From contig NZ_CALVHE010000016.1 in the NCBI RefSeq assembly GCF_944327235.1, forward strand, positions 1-41,149: a DNA stretch of 41,149 nucleotides, written 5' to 3'. Source of the stretch: an uncultured Desulfovibrio sp. GTDB taxonomy: Bacteria; Desulfobacterota; Desulfovibrionia; Desulfovibrionales; Desulfovibrionaceae. The first letter of the stretch is position 1. Every line of letters starts with the position of its first letter. Shown in pieces: positions 36,796-41,149 of the stretch. The translations under genes were made by a program, and so were the position numbers. Under the pieces are notes generated by a model. That model did not search any database. It had not been told where the DNA came from and worked only from the letters and a program-made list of their open reading frames with translations.

Positions 36796-39015
36796 ATGCG
36801 TTTTTATCTGGTCCATGAAGTAATCTTGCCATCCGGCGGACGGATGCGCGTGCGCGCCTCTCGTATCTTCGATGCGGCCCTTGCCGAAGAGCTGCAAGAG
36901 GAACTGGCGGCGCTTCCCGGTGTGACGGTGGCCGCCGTCAATCCCCGTGTGGGCAGTCTGCTGCTGTTCTACGCGGATGCGACGGCCCGGACGGCCGCCC
37001 TGCGCTGCCTGCTTGATCGCTCCGATCAGGGGGATGCCTCGGAAGCCCCCGCCCGCGAGACCGGTCCGGCCGTCTCGTTGTCCGGCGTGCACAAGATCGG
37101 TGGAGAGCTGCGCCTCGTGGACGAGAGTGACGCGCCGCCGCTGGGCGGTTTCGGACCGCTGCTGCGTTTCCTCTTCGTGCGTCCCTTCCTGCCCGTGGCC
37201 GCCCGTATGCTGTTTTCCATCATGGTGGCGCTGCCCTTCCTGAAAAAGGGGCTTGATGCCCTCTTGCAGGGAAAGCTCAATGTGGACGTGCTGGACGCTG
37301 CTGCGATCACCGTTTCGCTGGCGCGGCGGGACTTCCGGACCGTCACCATGCTGACGCTGCTGCTGGGCCTGGGCGAGGCGCTGGAATACTGGACACGTCG
37401 CCGCTCGCTGGACAGCCTGACGGAAAGTCTGGCCCTCAATGTGGATCAGGTCTGGCTGGAGCGTGACGGTACGGAGATCTGCGTGCCGCTTTCGCAGGTC
37501 GTGCCGGGCGATCGTGTGGTCGTGCGGGACGGAGGCTGCATCCCTGTGGACGGCGTGGTGGAGGACGGCGAGGCCGTGGTCAATCAGGCCTCCATGACCG
37601 GCGAGCCGTTGGGCGTGCCGCGCGGCGTGGGAGCGTCCGTCTATTCCGGCACGGTGGTGGAGCAGGGCAGGCTGGTCATCCGCGCCGTGCATGTGGGCGA
37701 CGGGACGCGCCTGCAGCAGGTCGTCCATTTCATCGAGGAATCCGAGGCCCTCAAGGCGGGCATACAGGGCAAATACGAGCGCATGGCCGATATGGCCGTG
37801 CCCTTCACCTTCGGTCTGGCGGCGCTGGTCTGGCTCATCACCCGCAATCCCCTGCAGGCGGCATCCGTGCTGCTGGTGGACTATTCCTGCGCCCTGCGAC
37901 TGGCCACGCCGCTGGCCGTACTGGCGGCCATGCGCGAAGGGGCGCGGCACGGGGTGGTCATCAAGGGCGGACGCTTCCTTGAAGCGTTGTCCGAAGCGGA
38001 CACCGTGGTGTTCGACAAGACGGGCACCCTCACCAACGCCACGCCGCATGTGGCGGAGGTCTTTGCCGCCGACGGCCAGCAACGGGACGAAGTGCTGCGG
38101 CTGGCCGCCTGTCTGGAAGAGCATTTCCCCCATCCCGTGGCGCGGGCCGTGGTGCGTAAGGCGCAGGAAGAGGGCTTGCAGCACGAGGAAGAACATGCCC
38201 ATGTGGAGTATGTGGTGGCGCACGGTGTGGCCTCCACCCTGTACGGACAAAAGGTGCGCGTGGGCAGCCGCCATTATATCGAGCATGACGAAGGGGTGAG
38301 CGTCGAACCCATGCGGGAGGTGCTGGAAGCGCAGACGCGGCTGGGACGTTCGCTGCTCTATCTGGCCATCGACGGCAGGCTGGCGGGCATCATCGCCATT
38401 GAGGATCCCTTGCGTCCTGAAGCCCCGGAAGTGCTGCGCGGCCTGCGGGAGGCCGGGGTCCGTCGCATCCTCATGCTCACCGGGGACGATGAGCGGACGG
38501 CGCGGGCCGTGGCCGCCCGGCTCGGTATCGAGGAATTTCGGGCGCAGGTCCTGCCCACGGAAAAGTCCGACGTCATCCGGGAACTCAATGCCGAAGGCTG
38601 CAAGGTGCTCATGGTCGGGGACGGCATCAATGATGCGCCCGCCTTGTCCGCCTCCCATGTGGGGGTGGCCATGTGCGACGGCGCGGATCTTGCCCGTGAG
38701 GTGGCCAATGTGCTGCTGACCCGGCCCAGTCTTGAAGGACTGCTCACGGCGCGGCGGCTGGGCTGCGGGACCTTGTCGCGCATAAGGATCAATTTCGCGG
38801 CGGCCATGAGCCTGAACAGTCTCTTTTTGCTGGGCGGCCTCTTCATGCTGCTGACGCCCGGCGTGTCCGCCCTGCTGCATAATCTGACGACGCTGGGCAT
38901 CACGCTCAACGCCATGCGCCCGCATCTGCCTGCCGCCGACGAGCCGCAAGGTCCGCTTGACGAGGATGGACGCACGCTGGAACTGCTGGCGCTGGGTGAG
39001 GGCATGAGCGCCTGA
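36796..39015 (+). CDS. P1B-like metal-transporting ATPase with YSC instead of CPC
   Basis: 739 residues from MRFYLVHEVILPSGG, with GGGGAG 7 bp upstream. Residues 1-72 form an HMA-like domain without the CxxC metal site. Membrane helices surround the actuator (MTGEP at 267-271). Phosphorylation motif DKTGTL starts at Asp407, the P1B-type HP dipeptide is in FPHPVARAVV, and GDGINDAPAL is the hinge. In the helix that normally carries CPx, the sequence is VDYSCALRLATPL: YSC at 363-365, so the conserved proline and first cysteine are gone. The family moves transition metals out of the cytoplasm; the ion here cannot be assigned. It ends with HNLTTLGITLNAMRP. Context suggests Fe, Mn or Zn homeostasis. 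Confidence 0.9.
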   Translation: MRFYLVHEVILPSGGRMRVRASRIFDAALAEELQEELAALPGVTVAAVNPRVGSLLLFYADATARTAALRCLLDRSDQGDASEAPARETGPAVSLSGVHKIGGELRLVDESDAPPLGGFGPLLRFLFVRPFLPVAARMLFSIMVALPFLKKGLDALLQGKLNVDVLDAAAITVSLARRDFRTVTMLTLLLGLGEALEYWTRRRSLDSLTESLALNVDQVWLERDGTEICVPLSQVVPGDRVVVRDGGCIPVDGVVEDGEAVVNQASMTGEPLGVPRGVGASVYSGTVVEQGRLVIRAVHVGDGTRLQQVVHFIEESEALKAGIQGKYERMADMAVPFTFGLAALVWLITRNPLQAASVLLVDYSCALRLATPLAVLAAMREGARHGVVIKGGRFLEALSEADTVVFDKTGTLTNATPHVAEVFAADGQQRDEVLRLAACLEEHFPHPVARAVVRKAQEEGLQHEEEHAHVEYVVAHGVASTLYGQKVRVGSRHYIEHDEGVSVEPMREVLEAQTRLGRSLLYLAIDGRLAGIIAIEDPLRPEAPEVLRGLREAGVRRILMLTGDDERTARAVAARLGIEEFRAQVLPTEKSDVIRELNAEGCKVLMVGDGINDAPALSASHVGVAMCDGADLAREVANVLLTRPSLEGLLTARRLGCGTLSRIRINFAAAMSLNSLFLLGGLFMLLTPGVSALLHNLTTLGITLNAMRPHLPAADEPQGPLDEDGRTLELLALGEGMSA

Positions 39016-39112
39016 GGGATCGGGGCGTGAGCGCCCGGCCCTTGCCGGAAGGCGGGACGGTCATGCCGGGGCAACGGTCGCGGCGGGAAAGGAAACAACG
39101 GAGCTGAGTCGA

Positions 39113-39415
39113 ATGGTGGATACCCTGCGTTTTGTCAAATATGTACGGAGCTTCATGGATGGCCGTGTACGGCTGCGGCACCCCGCCCTGCAAGACCGGC
39201 AGGTGGCCGAACTGGCCCGACAGGGGATAGCCGCCATCCCCGGCGTGCGGCAAGTGGAGGTCAACCCGCTGAGCGGATCGGCCCTGCTGCATTATGACAG
39301 TAAATGTCTCAGCCGGGAAAAGCTCATGGAGATGGGGGTCGCCTGGGCCGTCTGGCTGGACGAGGCACGCGCCGGACACATCGGCCCCCTGCCGCGGACC
39401 GGAGCGGCGCAATAG
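39113..39415 (+). CDS. HMA-like domain protein lacking the CxxC site
   Basis: 100 residues. GRVRLRHPALQD, IPGVRQVEVNPLSGSALLHYD and a following helix give the ferredoxin-like HMA fold. The sequence parallels residues 15-60 of the adjacent ATPase (GRMRVR, LPGVTVAAVNPRVGSLLLFY), so the two domains look homologous. Neither has the CxxC motif that binds metal in HMA domains. The only cysteine is in SKCLSRE. It follows the ATPase by 97 bp and is probably co-transcribed, perhaps as a regulatory partner. Its TAG stop (39413-39415) is the first TAG of repeat copy G. Confidence 0.8.
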   Translation: MVDTLRFVKYVRSFMDGRVRLRHPALQDRQVAELARQGIAAIPGVRQVEVNPLSGSALLHYDSKCLSREKLMEMGVAWAVWLDEARAGHIGPLPRTGAAQ

Positions 39416-39559
39416 AGCATTTTCAGGGTGAAACGCTTCGGCGTTTCGCCCCATACGGCCTGCCGTTTCGCGGAAAAACGCGGTCATGCCGCGTGGTCTG
39501 GGCCGGGCGGCGCGGTGTTCCGTCGCGTGTTTTGCCTTTTTCAATGGCAAAACGCTTTA
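39413..39559 (-). repeat. Family 1 interspersed repeat, copy G
   Basis: TAGAGCATTTTC... to ...AAAACGCTTTA, 147 bp, reverse orientation. GTTTCGCGG, the A/T hairpin, GGGCCGGGCGGCG and a TGCC-type hairpin near the right end (one mismatch) are present. The left TAG is the stop codon of the HMA-like gene. The right TA is shared with the next repeat. Confidence 0.88.
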
Positions 39560-39711
39560 GAGCGGATTCGCATATTGAAATCGTGTCCAATTTCCATGCT
39601 GACGCTGCCCTCACACCACGGAAAAAGCGTGGTTTTTCCGTGTGTTCGGTTGCGCGTAGTCGCTCTTGCGACTACCAGAGCAATCCACATTTTCAATGTC
39701 GAATTGCTCCA
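39558..39711. repeat. Family 3 repeat, a diverged cousin of family 1
   Basis: 154 bp. The ends GAGCGGATTCGCATATTGAAA and the reversed right end GGAGCAATTCGACATTGAAA form an imperfect inverted pair (shared GAGC.ATTCG.CAT.TTGAAA pattern). The central hairpin CACGGAAAAA/TTTTTCCGTG (39617-39642) has the layout of the family 1 central hairpin but different paired bases. A second perfect hairpin GTAGTCG/CGACTAC lies at 39656-39675. Confidence 0.65.
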
Positions 39712-39808
39712 AGGCCGGACATCGCGTACGCGGTGTGGGCGGGCCTGCGATCTTTGCCGGGAAGGTCTGCCGACAGGCCACGACATCCGGTTACTTCGCC
39801 CACCTCCG

Positions 39809-39852
39809 AAACCTGTTCTGTCGCACGCTGTGCGCGGGACAGGTTTCTTTTT
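39809..39852 (+). terminator. Rho-independent terminator of the metal cluster
   Basis: AAACCTGT (39809-39816) with ACAGGTTT (39839-39846), plus inner CGCAC/GTGCG pairing, followed by CTTTTT. It is ~395 bp beyond the HMA-like stop, with two repeats in between. Confidence 0.8.
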
Positions 39853-39912
39853 GGTGAGAGGAGAAGAGCACTTTTTACAGGCGCAAGAGGAGTGATGTCA
39901 TAACCGCCGGTT

Positions 39913-40818
39913 TCAGTTCCGGTCTGCGCGTTTTGTCCGTCGCAGCGGGAGGCGGCTCTCGGAGATGCCCAGCCCCAGCAATACCAGCCCCATGCCCAGC
40001 GCGGCCAGCCAGGTAAGAGGCTCGCGCAGCACGAGCATGGCGGTGATGACGGCCACTACCGGCACCAGATAGATGTAGACGCTGGTTTTGACGGCTCCCA
40101 GGATCTTGATGGAATAATTCCAGGTGGCGAAGCAGAGCGCGGAGGCCCCCAGGCCCAGAAAGAGCAGGTTTCCCAGCAGCACGGGGTCGGTGAAGCGGGC
40201 AGCCTCCCAGCGCACGTCGGCCAGCGGCAGCACTGGCAACATGAAGAGCAGCCCCCAGCAGAAGATGCGCCGCGTGGCCTGGATCATGTTGTAGCCGCAT
40301 TGGCTGACCTTGCGCGTGAAGATGGAATAGAATGCCCAGGTCAGCGCGGCAAGGAAGGCCAGCAGATCCCCCAGCGGATTGAGGCGCAGCACGGCGCCGC
40401 TGTTGATGCTGATGCAGATGATGCCCCCCAGTGCGCAGGCAAAACCCACAAAAAAGCGGGGCTGCAGGCTTTCCCCCAGCAGGAGGCGGGCCAGCAGGGC
40501 CGTGAGGAAGGGTGCGGTGGCCACGATGACGGCGGCATTGGCGGCCAGCGTATGGGTGAGCGCCACGTTCTCGCAGAGGAAATACAAGGTCACGCCGCAA
40601 AGGCCCGCCATCGCAAAAAGACCTTCCTCACGCAGGCTGCGGCTGTGCAGCGGCCGGGGGCAGGCCAGCGCCAGCGCGGCGGCCCCGAGGGCAAAGCGCA
40701 GAAAAAGTATCTCCACTGGCGAGAAGCCGCGCAACAGCACCTTGGTGGACACGAAGGTGGCCCCCCACACGAGGATGGTCAGCACGGCAGCCACATGGGC
40801 CGTCACACGAGGATTCAT
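39913..40818 (-). CDS. EamA/DMT family transporter
   Basis: 301 residues from MNPRVTAHVAAVLTIL, with GGAG 8 bp upstream; a TTG 24 bp earlier is the alternative. Ten membrane helices form two EamA repeats. LVWGATFVSTKVLL opens the first and LTWAFYSIFTRKVS the second. ATAPFLTALLARLLLGE and VVAVITAMLVLREPLTWLA end each repeat. It is only distantly similar to the EamA gene at 28544. The substrate is unknown, probably an amino acid or other metabolite exported from the cell. It is convergent with the metal cluster. Confidence 0.92.
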   Translation of the reverse strand: MNPRVTAHVAAVLTILVWGATFVSTKVLLRGFSPVEILFLRFALGAAALALACPRPLHSRSLREEGLFAMAGLCGVTLYFLCENVALTHTLAANAAVIVATAPFLTALLARLLLGESLQPRFFVGFACALGGIICISINSGAVLRLNPLGDLLAFLAALTWAFYSIFTRKVSQCGYNMIQATRRIFCWGLLFMLPVLPLADVRWEAARFTDPVLLGNLLFLGLGASALCFATWNYSIKILGAVKTSVYIYLVPVVAVITAMLVLREPLTWLAALGMGLVLLGLGISESRLPLRRTKRADRN

Positions 40819-40932
40819 GCCAGCTCTCCGTTGGCTGGACAAGGGGCTGTCACCATGATCTTGCGATGTATCTCAAGAAAATACGCCATGCTTGCCATGT
40901 GTGCGCCGTCTCCCTTGTCCTTTCACGTTCCG

Positions 40933-41052
40933 GCAGCGGCCCGTCGGGCGGCCGCAGGCCGTGCCCGTTGCGACGCAGGAAGCTACGGGCATCGACAGCG
41001 GAGCGAGGGGGGGCCCCAAAAACAAGCTGCGAATAGTCTTGGCGGATCTTAG
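40933..41052. repeat. Decayed family 2 repeat (right part)
   Basis: GGCCGCAGGCCGTG, the module TGCCCGT...ACGGGCA (40962-40991), ATCGACAGCGGAGCGAGGGG, CCCCAAAAACAAG and GAATAGTCTTGGCGGATCTTAG follow the right end of the intact copy at 35090. The left part is missing. Confidence 0.75.
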
Positions 41053-41077
41053 AGCAATTTCGGTTTGAAACGCTCTA
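41050..41077. repeat. 28-bp remnant of family 1 (fused ends)
   Basis: TA-GAGCAATTTCGG followed by TTTGAAACGCTC-TA: the two family 1 ends joined with nothing between, bounded by TA. It directly follows the decayed family 2 end and shares its TAG. Confidence 0.65.
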
Positions 41078-41149
41078 GGTGTTGTGTTCCGATAGGTTGT
41101 TCACCCTTTCCTCATTCGGTAAGTTGGAAGTTAGCAGACAAACCAACAA

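Overview
The window looks like chromosome from a GC-rich sulfate reducer of the Desulfovibrionaceae (Desulfovibrio-like). This rests on a flagellin C-terminus of the Desulfovibrio type, an F1 ATP synthase operon of the form atpF'-F-H-A-G-D-C without the a and c subunits, an anaerobic [4Fe-4S] cysteine desulfidase operon and a FeoA/P-type ATPase metal cluster. The assignment is by eye, without database searches.

Layout. 1-2002: 3' part of a flagellin-like gene with eight tandem ~60-residue repeats and no flagellin N-terminus. 2221-8223: the ATP synthase operon (minus strand) with its terminator and a candidate promoter. 8301-9925: a glycosyltransferase overlapping shikimate kinase aroL. 10202-14459: SDR, DUF1848, tgt and alr, all minus. 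14606-15250: LysE-type exporter. 15763-18203: OmpR/EnvZ-type two-component pair. 18399-21514: mutY; then a cyclophilin, a DinB-like protein and a tandem HdeA-like periplasmic protein. 21726-24572: orphan hybrid sensor kinase. 24803-28312: a cysteine catabolism operon (YheO-type regulator, desulfidase, Na+ symporter) preceded by twin palindromes. 28544-32045: EamA transporter, PHP phosphoesterase, Trm112-like protein, YfcE, Maf. 32648-34723: acetyl-CoA synthetase. 35460-39415: a metal cluster of a small membrane protein, divergent feoA, a PacL-like small protein, a P1B-like ATPase with YSC in place of CPC, and an HMA-like protein. 39913-40818: a second EamA transporter.

The strongest signal that ordinary annotation would miss is a set of short, non-coding, interspersed repeats. 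Family 1 (about 145 bp, ends TA-GAGC...GCTC-TA) has six full or near-full copies, one partial copy and one 28-bp remnant. Family 2 (357-374 bp, ends CTAGGGCCTGTTAACAC) has two intact and several decayed copies. A third, related type lies next to a family 1 copy. Both main families contain hairpins whose stems covary between copies while loop residues persist. Several copies touch a gene so exactly that the element's terminal TAG (or TGA) is that gene's stop codon, and several lie between a stop codon and the gene's own terminator, so they would be transcribed as 3' UTR.

The second candidate system is the feoA / PacL-like / P-type ATPase / HMA-like cluster, with an operator-like palindrome and a long inverted repeat in the feoA leader.

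Gene-free stretches over 300 bp: 15251-15762 (two family 2 copies), 32046-32647 (family 1 copy, terminator, AT-rich acs leader), 34724-35459 (acs terminator, partial family 1 copy, family 2 copy), 36482-36795 (decayed family 2 copy, terminator), 39416-39912 (family 1 and family 3 copies, terminator) and 40819-41149 (decayed family 2 copy, 28-bp family 1 remnant).
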